Below are positions 8,457-17,389 of a DNA stretch of 64,000 nucleotides, piece after piece. This DNA is from an uncultured Saprospiraceae bacterium (GTDB taxonomy: Bacteria; Bacteroidota; Bacteroidia; Chitinophagales; Saprospiraceae). The notes beneath the pieces are model-generated. The model searched no databases and was not told where the DNA came from. It was given only the letters and a program-made list of their open reading frames with translations. Position 1 is the stretch's first letter. Each line of letters begins with the position of its first letter. Both the position numbers and the translations under genes were made by a program. The DNA lies in contig CALJOK010000019.1 in the NCBI GenBank assembly GCA_937981555.1, positions 1 to 64,000 of the forward strand, read 5' to 3'.

Positions 8457-8840
8457 ATGAAAAAGATCCATAACTCAACTAACGCACCATCTCCAGTAGG
8501 ACCATATAATCATTCAACTATCCATAATGGAGTGATGTATATGAGTGGTCAAATAGCACTCGATCCTGCAACAGGTGAATTAGTGCAAGATTCTATCGAA
8601 GCGGAAACGCATCAAGTGATGAAAAACATCAAAGCGATTTTGACGGATGCAGGTTTGACTTTTGAAAATATTTTAAAGGCAAGTGTATTTGTTGCTGATA
8701 TGAATATGTACTCGCGAATCAATGCTGTTTATGCAGAATATTTTAATGAAGCAACGGCGCCTGCGAGAGAGTTAGTGGAAGTGGCAAATTTGCCAAAGTT
8801 TGTGAATATTGAAATTTCAGTAATTGTAGCTGTCGACTAG
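8457..8840 (+). CDS. ridA: RidA family reactive intermediate/imine deaminase
   Basis: 127 aa when started at the ATG at 8457 (MKKIHNSTNAPSPVGPYN), which matches family N-termini. The ORF-track start at 8430 is a TTG inside the dispersed repeat and is rejected. Motifs seen: SPVGPYN near residue 10, YMSGQIALDPATGEL, the arginine in TAPARELVEVANLP (about 100-113, substrate carboxylate binding), and VNIEISVIV at the end. It hydrolyses 2-aminoacrylate-type enamine/imine intermediates made by PLP enzymes in the cytosol. A PLP aminotransferase is encoded 1.4 kb away, but no operon link is visible. Confidence 0.93.
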   Translation: MKKIHNSTNAPSPVGPYNHSTIHNGVMYMSGQIALDPATGELVQDSIEAETHQVMKNIKAILTDAGLTFENILKASVFVADMNMYSRINAVYAEYFNEATAPARELVEVANLPKFVNIEISVIVAVD

Positions 8841-8869
8841 TTAATTGAATTAACTCAATAATTAAGATT

Positions 8870-9880
8870 ATGGAAAATAAAAAACGAATCCTTTCCTGCA
8901 TTCAGCCGACTGGTGATATGCATTTTGGTAACTACTTTGGAGCGACCAAAAACTGGGTAGACCAGCAAGAAGATTACGATTGCTTTTATGGTGTGGTGGA
9001 TTATCATGCGATGACGATGCCTTACGATCCTAAGAAATTACGAAATGCAACTTGGGAATTGATTTTTAATTTGATGGCTACAGGCGTGAAAGTGGATAAT
9101 CTTTTTATTCAATCTCTAGTGCCTGAGCATGCGGAGTTGTGTTGGATTTTTAATTGCTTCACTTCTTATGGAATGTTGCAACGGATGACTCAATTCAAAG
9201 ATAAAAGTAAGCAGAGTAAGGAAAAGGCGGACGATTTTATTTCTGCAGGATTATTGGATTACCCAGTTTTGCAAGCGGCAGATATTTTGATTTATAAAGC
9301 GGATTATGTGCCGATTGGAAAAGACCAAGTACAACATTTGGAGCTGACTAGAAATATTGCCCAACGATTTAATAATCAAATGGGGAAAGAATATTTCGTG
9401 ATGCCAGAGCCGTTGTTTACGGAAGTTCCAAAAGTACAATCGACTGCTGACCCTTCTCGAAAGATGAGCAAGAGTGCTGGTGAAAAACATTTTATCAATG
9501 TCTTTGGCGAAGAGGCTAGAATCAGAAAGCAAATTAAATCTGCAGTAACTGATACTGGTGAAGTGAAGGAAGGAGAAATGAGTGCGGGTATTCGAAATTT
9601 ATTTAGCTTGTTAAAAGCGAGTGGACGAATAGATGCACATACTTCTTTGATGGATGATTATAATTCAGGTGCTTTAAAATATTCTGATTTGAAAGAATCA
9701 GTCGCTGATGGTTTGGTGGCAATTAGTAAAGAATTTAAAGAGCGAAAAGCAGAAATCGTTTCGAATAGAAAAGAGATGAAGAATCAAATCAAACAATCTT
9801 CTTTTGAAATCAGAAAAACGGCGCAGCAAACCGTTAAAGATGTGAAAGAATTAGCAGGGTTGTCGAATGTTAGATTTTAA
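8870..9880 (+). CDS. trpS: tryptophan--tRNA ligase
   Basis: 336 aa, the normal size for bacterial TrpRS. Class I signatures: the HIGH-type motif as HFGN at residues 18-21 after QPTGDM, and KMSKS at about 198-202. The tryptophan-pocket region DYHAMTMPYDP and QAADILIYKADYVPIGKDQ are also typical. It charges tRNA-Trp in the cytosol. The gene follows ridA by 29 nt and may be co-transcribed with it. A MITE-like element begins 2 nt after the stop. Confidence 0.97.
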   Translation: MENKKRILSCIQPTGDMHFGNYFGATKNWVDQQEDYDCFYGVVDYHAMTMPYDPKKLRNATWELIFNLMATGVKVDNLFIQSLVPEHAELCWIFNCFTSYGMLQRMTQFKDKSKQSKEKADDFISAGLLDYPVLQAADILIYKADYVPIGKDQVQHLELTRNIAQRFNNQMGKEYFVMPEPLFTEVPKVQSTADPSRKMSKSAGEKHFINVFGEEARIRKQIKSAVTDTGEVKEGEMSAGIRNLFSLLKASGRIDAHTSLMDDYNSGALKYSDLKESVADGLVAISKEFKERKAEIVSNRKEMKNQIKQSSFEIRKTAQQTVKDVKELAGLSNVRF

Positions 9881-9881
9881 A

Positions 9882-10184
9882 CCCCCGACCCCTAAAGGGG
9901 AGTTTTGGGTTTCCTTTCAATTTTAGATTAGACTTTCATTCTTTTAGAGTTTAGGTTTAATTTGACTTTGTGGATTTTTTTTTATAAAAACTAAATTAAA
10001 CCAAAGATTATCTAAAAAGAGAGTTTTGGTTTTTCCTTTAAGGTTGATCTTTACTTTTGAAATATGGTATTGTTCTCACATTCAGAATAATTCCACCAAT
10101 TTAAAATTGAAAGAAAAATCTAAATCAATGAAAGTAATTCGTTAATTGAAAGGAAATCCAAAACTCCCCTTTAGGGGTCAGGGG
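9882..10184. repeat. MITE-like element with 41-bp terminal inverted repeats
   Basis: The left end (9882-9922) and right end (10144-10184) are inverted copies that match at 39 of 41 positions and share the core gacccctaaaggggagtttt. A third, partial, direct copy (gagttttggtttttccttt) lies inside at 10021-10039, along with an internal ggtttaattt/aaattaaacc inverted repeat. There is no ORF of note inside. It is bounded by the trpS stop and the start of the FAH-family gene. Confidence 0.8.
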
Positions 10185-10190
10185 CATACT

Positions 10191-10802
10191 ATGAAGATAA
10201 TTTGTATCGGTAGAAATTACAGCGACCACGCTAAGGAATTGAATAACCCAGTTCTGGCCAAACCACTCATCTTTATGAAGCCACCTTCGGCTTTGTTGGT
10301 GAAAAATAAACCAATGTACATTCCTGATTTTACAAACAATCTTCACTATGAAGCGGAGATTGTTTTGAAGGTTTGTAAAAATGGAAAATATGTTCAACCT
10401 GAATTTGCCAAAAAATATTATAAAGAAATTGCTTTTGGAATTGACTTCACCGCACGTGATTTGCAAGACCAATGTAAAGCGAAAGGTCATCCATGGGAAA
10501 TTGCGAAAGCCTTCGATAATTCAGCAGCGTTGAGTGAATTTATTTCTTTGGAAAAAGTAAATAAAGAAGAAGGAATAAAATTTCAAATGAAAAAAAATGG
10601 AGAGGTGGTACAAGATGGAAATACAAAAGATTTGATTTTTGATTTCGATTTTTTAATTACCTATGTTTCAAAATTTTTCAAACTGCAAATGGGGGACTTG
10701 ATTTACACAGGTACACCTGCTGGAGTTGGACCAGTTCAAATTGGAGATAAATTAGCGGGATTTATTGAAGGTGAAAAATTGATGGATTGCGAAATTCGGT
10801 AG
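10191..10802 (+). CDS. fumarylacetoacetate hydrolase (FAH) family protein
   Basis: 203 aa when started at the ATG at 10191 (MKIICIGRNYSDHAKEL). The track start at 10146 is a TTG in the terminal repeat of the MITE-like element and would only add repeat-derived residues. Family signatures: HYEAEIVLKV (metal-binding glutamates), FGIDFTARDLQ, KAFDNSA and GDLIYTGTPAGVGP. Members are divalent-metal C-C bond hydrolases or decarboxylases of 2-oxo acids, such as acylpyruvases; the substrate here is unknown. It likely depends on read-through across the repeat or on a promoter within it. Confidence 0.9.
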   Translation: MKIICIGRNYSDHAKELNNPVLAKPLIFMKPPSALLVKNKPMYIPDFTNNLHYEAEIVLKVCKNGKYVQPEFAKKYYKEIAFGIDFTARDLQDQCKAKGHPWEIAKAFDNSAALSEFISLEKVNKEEGIKFQMKKNGEVVQDGNTKDLIFDFDFLITYVSKFFKLQMGDLIYTGTPAGVGPVQIGDKLAGFIEGEKLMDCEIR

Positions 10803-10873
10803 GTTATTTATTTACTAATCCCCAAACTAAAGTTTTAATTTTTTTGCCTCTGTTTTTATTGAAAAAGTATTCC

Positions 10874-10881
10874 TATTTTTG
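10874..10881 (+). promoter_or_regulatory. Bacteroidota -7 element for metK
   Basis: TATTTTTG followed by CACCT matches TAnnTTTG and the same downstream context as the yceD promoter. It implies a leader of about 90 nt before metK. The -33 box is not convincing. Confidence 0.6.
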
Positions 10882-10976
10882 CACCTGATTTTGAAAAACT
10901 ACGTTTCAAAATATTGAATAAACTAAAGCCCTGTGACAGAAGGGTATTTTTATAAACCACAACTCAATTATTAATT
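10882..10976 (+). promoter_or_regulatory. structured 5' leader of metK
   Basis: The ~90-nt leader contains ttttgaaa/tttcaaaa around an aactacg loop and a second small stem ccct/aggg. I do not recognise a SAM-I, SAM-II or SAM-III core in it. It may be an unannotated regulatory leader or simply an AT-rich UTR. Confidence 0.3.
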
Positions 10977-12233
10977 ATGCCATATTTATTTACTTCTGAA
11001 TCTGTTTCTGAAGGACATCCAGACAAAGTTGCAGATCAAATTTCAGATGCTTTAGTCGATCACTTTATTGCATTTGATCCTTCGTCAAAAATTGCTTGCG
11101 AAACATTAGTTACAACTGGACAAGTTGTTTTAGCTGGTGAGGTAAAAACGAAAACTTACCTTGACGTTCAACAAATCGCAAGAGATGTAATCAAAAGAAT
11201 TGGTTACACTAAATCTGAATATATGTTCGAAGCAAACTCTTGTGGAGTTTTCTCTTCGATTCATGAACAATCTCCTGACATTAATCAAGGAGTAGAAAGA
11301 AAAAAAGCAGAAGATCAAGGTGCAGGTGACCAAGGAATGATGTTTGGTTACGCAACTTCTGAGACTGATAATTATATGCCTTTGGCTTTGGATTTATCTC
11401 ATAAGATTTTACAAGTTTTGGCTGACATCAGAAAAGGTGGAAAGCAAATGAAATACTTGCGACCTGATTCTAAATCACAAGTAACGATCGAATATTCTGA
11501 TGATAATCAACCGATTAGAATTGATTCAATTGTAGTTTCAACTCAGCATGATGATTTTGCAGCTGATGCAAAAATGTTAGCTCAGATCAAAAGTGATGTA
11601 GTTAAGATTGTGATTCCAAAAGTGAAAGCACAATGTAATGCAGGAACTAAAAAATTATTCAATAACAAAATTACTTACCACGTTAACCCAACTGGAAAAT
11701 TTGTTATCGGAGGACCACACGGAGATACTGGTTTGACTGGAAGAAAAATTATCGTAGATACTTACGGTGGAAAAGGTGCTCACGGTGGTGGTGCATTCTC
11801 TGGAAAAGATCCTTCAAAAGTGGATCGTTCAGCTGCGTATGCAACTCGACACATTGCTAAAAATTTAGTAGCAGCAGGTGTTGCTGATGAGATTTTGGTT
11901 CAAGTGTCTTATGCGATTGGTGTTGCAAAACCAACTAACATTTACGTTAACACGAATGGTTCTGCAAAAGTAGACATGTCAGATAGTAAGATTGCTGAGG
12001 TGATCGAATCAATATTTGATATGCGTCCTTACCACATCGAAAAACGATTGAAATTAAGAACGCCAATTTATTCTGAAAGTGCGGCTTATGGTCACATGGG
12101 AAGAACTCCTGAAAAGAAAAAAGTAACTTTTACTGATGGTTCTGGTAAAACTAAAACTTGGAATGTAGAAACTTTTACTTGGGAAAAATTGGACTATGTA
12201 AAGAAAGTTAAAAAAGCATTTGGCTTGAAATAA
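10977..12233 (+). CDS. metK: S-adenosylmethionine synthetase
   Basis: 418 aa. All three MetK domains are seen: N-terminal [14 protein letters not shown] (ATP site), [12 protein letters not shown] (P-loop-like hexapeptide, about 119-130), and [19 protein letters not shown] (about 271-289, phosphate and metal binding). It makes S-adenosylmethionine from ATP and methionine in the cytosol. Slightly longer than the E. coli enzyme (384 aa), as is common in Bacteroidota. It is monocistronic, with its own promoter, leader and strong terminator. Confidence 0.98.
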   Translation: MPYLFTSESVSEGHPDKVADQISDALVDHFIAFDPSSKIACETLVTTGQVVLAGEVKTKTYLDVQQIARDVIKRIGYTKSEYMFEANSCGVFSSIHEQSPDINQGVERKKAEDQGAGDQGMMFGYATSETDNYMPLALDLSHKILQVLADIRKGGKQMKYLRPDSKSQVTIEYSDDNQPIRIDSIVVSTQHDDFAADAKMLAQIKSDVVKIVIPKVKAQCNAGTKKLFNNKITYHVNPTGKFVIGGPHGDTGLTGRKIIVDTYGGKGAHGGGAFSGKDPSKVDRSAAYATRHIAKNLVAAGVADEILVQVSYAIGVAKPTNIYVNTNGSAKVDMSDSKIAEVIESIFDMRPYHIEKRLKLRTPIYSESAAYGHMGRTPEKKKVTFTDGSGKTKTWNVETFTWEKLDYVKKVKKAFGLK

Positions 12234-12265
12234 GCAATTTGTTTTTTACAATCTTATAAAAAATT

Positions 12266-12303
12266 AGGAGCTAACCATTTGATTGGTTAGCTCCTTTTTT
12301 TTG
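12266..12303 (+). terminator. terminator after metK
   Basis: A perfect 12-bp stem, aggagctaacca with tggttagctcct, a 6-nt loop and a run of nine T. An A-rich 5' flank means it could also serve the minus-strand gene that ends at 12334. Confidence 0.92.
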
Positions 12304-12333
12304 TAAAAAATGAAAATTGATGTTAGAATAATT

Positions 12334-15300
12334 TTATTTTACAATGCTTAGCTTTTTTGTAACAATACCTTCACGGGTTTGTATTTCGATAAAATAAATT
12401 CCGCTAGATAAATTTTCCGTAGAAAATTCTAAGGTGTTTTGAAGATCAGTTTTTACCGTTTTTAACTCACCAGTTGTAGAGAATATTCGAACTACCTCCA
12501 AATCAATTTTTTGCGAAGCGATAAAAAATGCCTCCTTCGCTGGATTTGGGAAAACAGAAATCAATTCATTTAATTCTAAAAAACTAAGGCTTGTCGTTTC
12601 TTCAATTGGAGCAGTTGTCGTTGTTCCTTGAACCATAATTTCTTCTTGAGAAAAATTAATCAAATGATAATTGGTAATGGTGAAATCAGCCGTCACATCG
12701 GTTGTTGTTCCTCCAAAACTATTTGACCCACTTCCATTCCACAACAAAATATCATCTTCCAAAGTAATAATTAAATCTCCAAAGAGTCCGTAACCATCCA
12801 TTTCCATTCCATCGATTCTAGTGATAGCTGCATCAATTCTTCCCGGACTTGGGAAATCAAATTGAATCGAGATCGCATCTGCGTTCACATCACCTAACCA
12901 ACAATTATCAAAGTTAATCGAAGCACTTCCAGGAACCACGACCGAACTATCATACTCAATGGAAAATCCAATTCCATACAAACCCATCACCACATTACTC
13001 ACATCTCCCAAAATAATATCCAAGGCAATTGTTTCTCCTTCGATCAAAGTATCAGGTTCGATATAAAAAGGAGTAACAACAGTCAATCCATCAGTCGGAG
13101 GAAGATCAGTAAATTGATTTAAAATATCAGGATCAGAAAAGTTATGAGTGAATCCAAAATTTTGAGTAATCGCAACCGTATCTGCTGCTTCGATAATTCC
13201 ATTTCCATCTGCGTCGATATGTTTATAATTGACATTGGAATTAGGTGTAGTTTGTGACCAATCAAAAGAAGGTTGTCCAAACCAATCGAAAGAAGCATTC
13301 TCTCGAGTCGTTCCAACGGAATCATAAGCCAAACCAATATTTAATAAATCAAAATGATTGACAACCATATTTGTATCCGTATCTCCTGGCCATACACAAT
13401 CATCATCAATAAAAACATCTACATCAGCCGAAGCGGTACAGCCAAAGTCGTCAGTTATCGTCAAACTGTAAATACCCGATTCCAATTCAGTTACATCATT
13501 AATCGTAGGATTCATAAGTGTTTCTGTAAATCCATTTGGACCAGTCCAAAGAAAAATAGTTCCCAGATTCGCATACAATTCCAAAGTGTCCCCTTCACAA
13601 AGTGGCGCATTGGAAAAATCTAATAAACCAAAATCCATATAATTTTGCACAGTAACAGTTGGTCCTTGGGCATTGAAGATAACTGTTCCACTTCCATCTG
13701 TAATGGTCAAAAAGTAAGTCGTTGTTTCAAAAGGAGAAGCAATTGGATTACTGATACTTGGATCATTTAATCCTATTGTTGGAGACCATGAATAATTATA
13801 ACCAGACATAGGAGTTTCATCAGCAAGAGGAACTATTCCGCCTACGCAAATAGTCGAGTCATTGGCAAAGTCAAAACATACATTTTGAATGATTTCATAA
13901 TCAGGAGAAACTAAAGTACAGCCATTAGAATCTGTGATAGTTAAATTATAGGTTCCTGTAGCAAGACCATTTGAAGGTAGGCCTCCATTTAACCATGAAT
14001 AATTATAGATGCCTGTTCCACCTGAAACTGTAATGTCTATATTCCCATCATTGATTCCGGTACATGAAACATTCGTAATAATTACATTAGTAATTTGAAT
14101 AGGAGATGGTTCAAAAATTTCAAAACCTTCCAATAATATACATCCATTGGCATCCTCAATTGTAACAGAATAAGTTCCAGGAGATAAACCACTTTGATCT
14201 TCAGTTATACTTCCATTCGACCAATTAAAAATATAAGGTGCGCTACCTCCCGCAATGTCAATATCAATTGCTCCATCACTATCCCCAAAACAAGAAACAT
14301 CAGTTACAATTGATTGAGTCAAAACTATCGGATTAGGAACTAAAAATGTAAACGTTTCTATATTTTGACATCCATTATTTAAATCTGTAACTGTTACTTG
14401 AAATGGGCCATCAGCTGTATCAATTTCACATGGTAATCCACCTGTACAAACTGGATTTCCCATAGCATCCAAAATTTCCACGGAACAATTCAAACAACCA
14501 GGAATCATATCAATAGTAACCAATGTACCTGGACAAACCAAGGTCGTTGCATTTATATTGATAGCAGGGATTCCTATATTCTCTGTTACGATTAATTGAT
14601 CTGATGCAGTACATCCATTACTAGTATCTGTAATTGTTAAGGTATAAATTCCTGGTTGAGAGATGATGGGATTTGATGGATCTATCACCAATCCAGAAGG
14701 TCCTATCCATTCATAAACAAAATTACTTCCAGTACTTGACCCAGAAGGATCTAGTGTAACAAATGAATTTTGGCAATCCAAGATTAAGTCTGGACCTGCT
14801 TCTGCTATAGGTGGAGTAATATTTTGAATAAGAACAATTGTAACTGAGGCTGTAGAATAGCAAAGGTTTACAATATCTGAAACAGTTAGTGTGTATGTTC
14901 CTGCGTCGTTTGCACCAAATATTAAATCATTACTGATCAAATTATTATCAGAGTCCCGCCATTCATAAATATAATCTGGACCAGTCGAGGAACCAGTTCC
15001 ATCTAAGTAGTAGGGTGAAATGCTAGAATTAGTACAAGTAATAGTATAAGTAGTTTGAGTGGTACTTACATCAGCAATTGGAATATTAGTATCGCTAGTT
15101 ACTTGTATGCTGGTACTTGAACTACAACCAGTTATTGTATTAGTTACCACTAAAGTGTACAAACCTTCTGTATCCACAATTGCATTCAAAGTGTTGCTCC
15201 CAGAAACAATATTTCCATTCATGGTAGTCCAACTATAATTAAAATTTGGCCCTGAACTTGATAATCCTCCATCAAGAGTAACTGTCGTGTTCGCACAACT

Positions 15301-15654
15301 TAGTATAGGAATGTTAACATCAATAACACAAACCGGAGCAGAATTAAGTACAATAAAATCCGTCTTGCAAAGCATATCGTCTTCTCCTGAATTATTGGTC
15401 ACAGTCAAACAAATGCTATACGTCCCCTCATCGATAAAAGTGTGAGTGGGATGTTGCTGATTAGAAGTTGCTCCATCTCCAAAATCCCAAACCCAAGATA
15501 TAATCTCTCCAACGGGAGTAGATTCATCTAAGAAATTAACTTGATGATTAGATCCACAGCCAATCGAATCAGTAGTGGTGAAGTTTGCGATAACCTGTCC
15601 ATTCAAAGCAAAACTTAAAAAGGAAAGAGTGATCAGGAGAAGTAGCTTTTTCAT
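12334..15654 (-). CDS. secreted PKD / SprB-repeat protein with dockerin-like and cohesin-like regions and T9SS sorting domain
   Basis: 1106 aa. Order: signal peptide 1-19; a PKD domain (about 22-105, ISWVWDFGDGATSNQQHPTH); several Ig/PKD-like repeats of the YTLTITDTSNGC type; SprB-type repeats (VSCFGDSDGAIDI near 450 and VSCTGINDGNIDITVSGG near 530); more PKD-like repeats; a Ca-binding dockerin-like stretch near 755-840 (PGDTDTNMVVNHFDLLNIG and DADGNGIIEAADTVAITQ); a cohesin-like beta domain (about 860-975); then a T9SS type A domain over the last ~80 residues (FPNPAKEAFFIA). It is probably a cell-surface adhesin or scaffold. SprB repeats recall gliding adhesins, but this protein is far smaller than SprB. 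Confidence 0.85.
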   Translation of the reverse strand: MKKLLLLITLSFLSFALNGQVIANFTTTDSIGCGSNHQVNFLDESTPVGEIISWVWDFGDGATSNQQHPTHTFIDEGTYSICLTVTNNSGEDDMLCKTDFIVLNSAPVCVIDVNIPILSCANTTVTLDGGLSSSGPNFNYSWTTMNGNIVSGSNTLNAIVDTEGLYTLVVTNTITGCSSSTSIQVTSDTNIPIADVSTTQTTYTITCTNSSISPYYLDGTGSSTGPDYIYEWRDSDNNLISNDLIFGANDAGTYTLTVSDIVNLCYSTASVTIVLIQNITPPIAEAGPDLILDCQNSFVTLDPSGSSTGSNFVYEWIGPSGLVIDPSNPIISQPGIYTLTITDTSNGCTASDQLIVTENIGIPAININATTLVCPGTLVTIDMIPGCLNCSVEILDAMGNPVCTGGLPCEIDTADGPFQVTVTDLNNGCQNIETFTFLVPNPIVLTQSIVTDVSCFGDSDGAIDIDIAGGSAPYIFNWSNGSITEDQSGLSPGTYSVTIEDANGCILLEGFEIFEPSPIQITNVIITNVSCTGINDGNIDITVSGGTGIYNYSWLNGGLPSNGLATGTYNLTITDSNGCTLVSPDYEIIQNVCFDFANDSTICVGGIVPLADETPMSGYNYSWSPTIGLNDPSISNPIASPFETTTYFLTITDGSGTVIFNAQGPTVTVQNYMDFGLLDFSNAPLCEGDTLELYANLGTIFLWTGPNGFTETLMNPTINDVTELESGIYSLTITDDFGCTASADVDVFIDDDCVWPGDTDTNMVVNHFDLLNIGLAYDSVGTTRENASFDWFGQPSFDWSQTTPNSNVNYKHIDADGNGIIEAADTVAITQNFGFTHNFSDPDILNQFTDLPPTDGLTVVTPFYIEPDTLIEGETIALDIILGDVSNVVMGLYGIGFSIEYDSSVVVPGSASINFDNCWLGDVNADAISIQFDFPSPGRIDAAITRIDGMEMDGYGLFGDLIITLEDDILLWNGSGSNSFGGTTTDVTADFTITNYHLINFSQEEIMVQGTTTTAPIEETTSLSFLELNELISVFPNPAKEAFFIASQKIDLEVVRIFSTTGELKTVKTDLQNTLEFSTENLSSGIYFIEIQTREGIVTKKLSIVK

Positions 15655-15896
15655 ATTCTATTTTGTTTAAAAACATAAAGATGTTCATGTTCTACATTAC
15701 AAATGTAATTCCTTCCACGGCGAATAAAAAGTACATCTTTGAGCATTTATAGATTTTAAAAAAGAAATTTTAGATTTAAAATCTATATTTTATTAGTTTT
15801 TGTAAATTTTTTATGGAAATTTATAGAAAATAGAATTTCGCTATTTACTCTTATTATTAGAAATAAAAAGAGTGTTCTTCCCCCTAATTTACTTTT

Positions 15897-17333
15897 ATGA
15901 AAAATACAAAACTAGTTACGCTGCTCAAAAAACTATCGACTACAGAGTTGCGACGCTTCCATGAATACACGATGTCACCTTTTTTTAACAAAAATAAAAA
16001 GGTGCAACACCTTGTAAATATATTAGCACAAGCGTTAGAAAATGGAACAGACTTCGATTCGGAGATTTTGGAAAAAAGGCAGGTTTTTGGAAATATATAT
16101 ATGCACCAACAATATAATGAATTACAAATCAACAATGTCATTTCCGATTTGCTACAATTATTATATGGATTTTTGGCTCAAAAGCATTTTGCGCAACAAC
16201 CACTTTTGCAAAAAAAATATGCACTCAAAGAGTTATTTCAAAAAGACGCTCCGCAACATTTTGAGAAAACGATTCGTAGATATCGGCAATTGGAAGCAAA
16301 AAAGGAAGAGCGTAGTTTTAATTATTTTTTAGAAAAAAAAGATTTCTACAGCCAGCTTGACCAATTTGTCCAAACAAAAATAAAAAGACAATTTGACGAA
16401 AACCTCCAACTCGAAAGTGACTCCCTCGACCTCAGTTATTTTATCAATAAGTTGCATATCGCTTGTAACATGATTTCTCGAAACATTGTCATTAATGCAA
16501 ATTACAAATGCGAATTCCTCGATGAGATTTTAATTTTTTGTAAAAAAAATAACCACCTCGAAAATCATCCTGCATTGCAAGTTTATTTTAAAACGATCCA
16601 AATGCTCGAAGGAGAAGGGGAGGAGTCATTCTATTTTGATTTGAAAAAATCATTAGTGGAGCACTATCGAATTTTTCCAAAAGAAGAATTATTTACCCTC
16701 TACACTTACGCTTTGAATTTTTGTATAAAAAAAATAAACAGCGGACAAGATGCTTTTTATCAAGAGATTCTCGAACTCTACAAAGTGTTGCTCGAACGAA
16801 AAATTATCTTCCTCGATGGACACCTTTCGCAATGGACTTACAAAAATATTGTGACCACAGCGATTCGTCTTAAAGAATTTGAATGGACGAAAAAGTTCAT
16901 TTACGAATACCAAAATACGCTTGTCGCTAATGAACGTAACAATGCTCTTGCATATAATTTGGCAACGCTATATCATGCGCAAGGTGATTTTCAAAACACG
17001 TTGTTTCAATTGCAGGATGTGGAATTCACCGATACGAATTACCATTTAGGCGCAAAGATTTTACAGTTGAAAAGTTATTATGAATTGAATGAAGGGGAAG
17101 CTTTTTTTGCACTCATCGAAGCATTTAAAAAATACATTTTACGCAGCAAAGATCTAAGTGATTATCGAAAAAAAGCCAATGCTAATTTTATAAAACTAGC
17201 TAAAAAGATTTTTCAGATAAAAGGAAGGAGTGGAAAAACCGCAGACAAAAAGAGGAAGAAAGTAAAAGAAGATTTAAAAACCTTAGAACCGATCGCTAAC
17301 AAAACTTGGCTGGAAATAACGGTGAATGCTTAA
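15897..17333 (+). CDS. conserved protein of unknown function (paralog of 21511-22917)
   Basis: 478 aa, no signal peptide or membrane segment, almost all predicted helical and rich in Lys, Leu, Phe and Tyr. It shares its whole plan with the 468-aa protein at 21511: an N-terminal L..L...ELR....SPFFN/R segment, YFLIQ/FLAQKH-type helices, a middle DL.YFI.KL.HAC motif (residues ~175-190 here, FLVQKLKHACTQI in the paralog), LY.YALNFCI..IN.G, and YNLATLYHAQGDF / FNLARLEYTRKNY, which looks like a TPR helix pair. I infer a TPR-like helical solenoid. Function unknown. Its 3' end lies in an intergenic repeat. Confidence 0.7.
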   Translation: MKNTKLVTLLKKLSTTELRRFHEYTMSPFFNKNKKVQHLVNILAQALENGTDFDSEILEKRQVFGNIYMHQQYNELQINNVISDLLQLLYGFLAQKHFAQQPLLQKKYALKELFQKDAPQHFEKTIRRYRQLEAKKEERSFNYFLEKKDFYSQLDQFVQTKIKRQFDENLQLESDSLDLSYFINKLHIACNMISRNIVINANYKCEFLDEILIFCKKNNHLENHPALQVYFKTIQMLEGEGEESFYFDLKKSLVEHYRIFPKEELFTLYTYALNFCIKKINSGQDAFYQEILELYKVLLERKIIFLDGHLSQWTYKNIVTTAIRLKEFEWTKKFIYEYQNTLVANERNNALAYNLATLYHAQGDFQNTLFQLQDVEFTDTNYHLGAKILQLKSYYELNEGEAFFALIEAFKKYILRSKDLSDYRKKANANFIKLAKKIFQIKGRSGKTADKKRKKVKEDLKTLEPIANKTWLEITVNA

Positions 17334-17388
17334 CGGTGAGCGGTTAACACCTCGCAAGATATTAACCATTCACAATTAACCATTCAGC
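17321..17388. repeat. palindromic intergenic repeat made of ~14-bp units
   Basis: ggtgaatgcttaacggtgag and following bases (17321-17348) are roughly inverted in ttaaccattcacaattaacc and following bases (17362-17388). Each arm holds two copies of a GTGAATGGTTAA-like unit. The left arm supplies the last codons and stop of the 15897 gene. It lies between convergent genes and could act as a terminator. Confidence 0.6.
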
Positions 17389-17389
17389 A

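Noticed and set aside
10146-10190. N-terminal extension of the FAH-family ORF (KGNPKLPFRGQGHT)
   Set aside because: It begins with TTG and is a translation of the MITE-like terminal repeat; the family N-terminus starts at 10191.
10125-10490. 121-aa minus-strand ORF over the FAH gene
   Set aside because: Antisense shadow of a recognised family.
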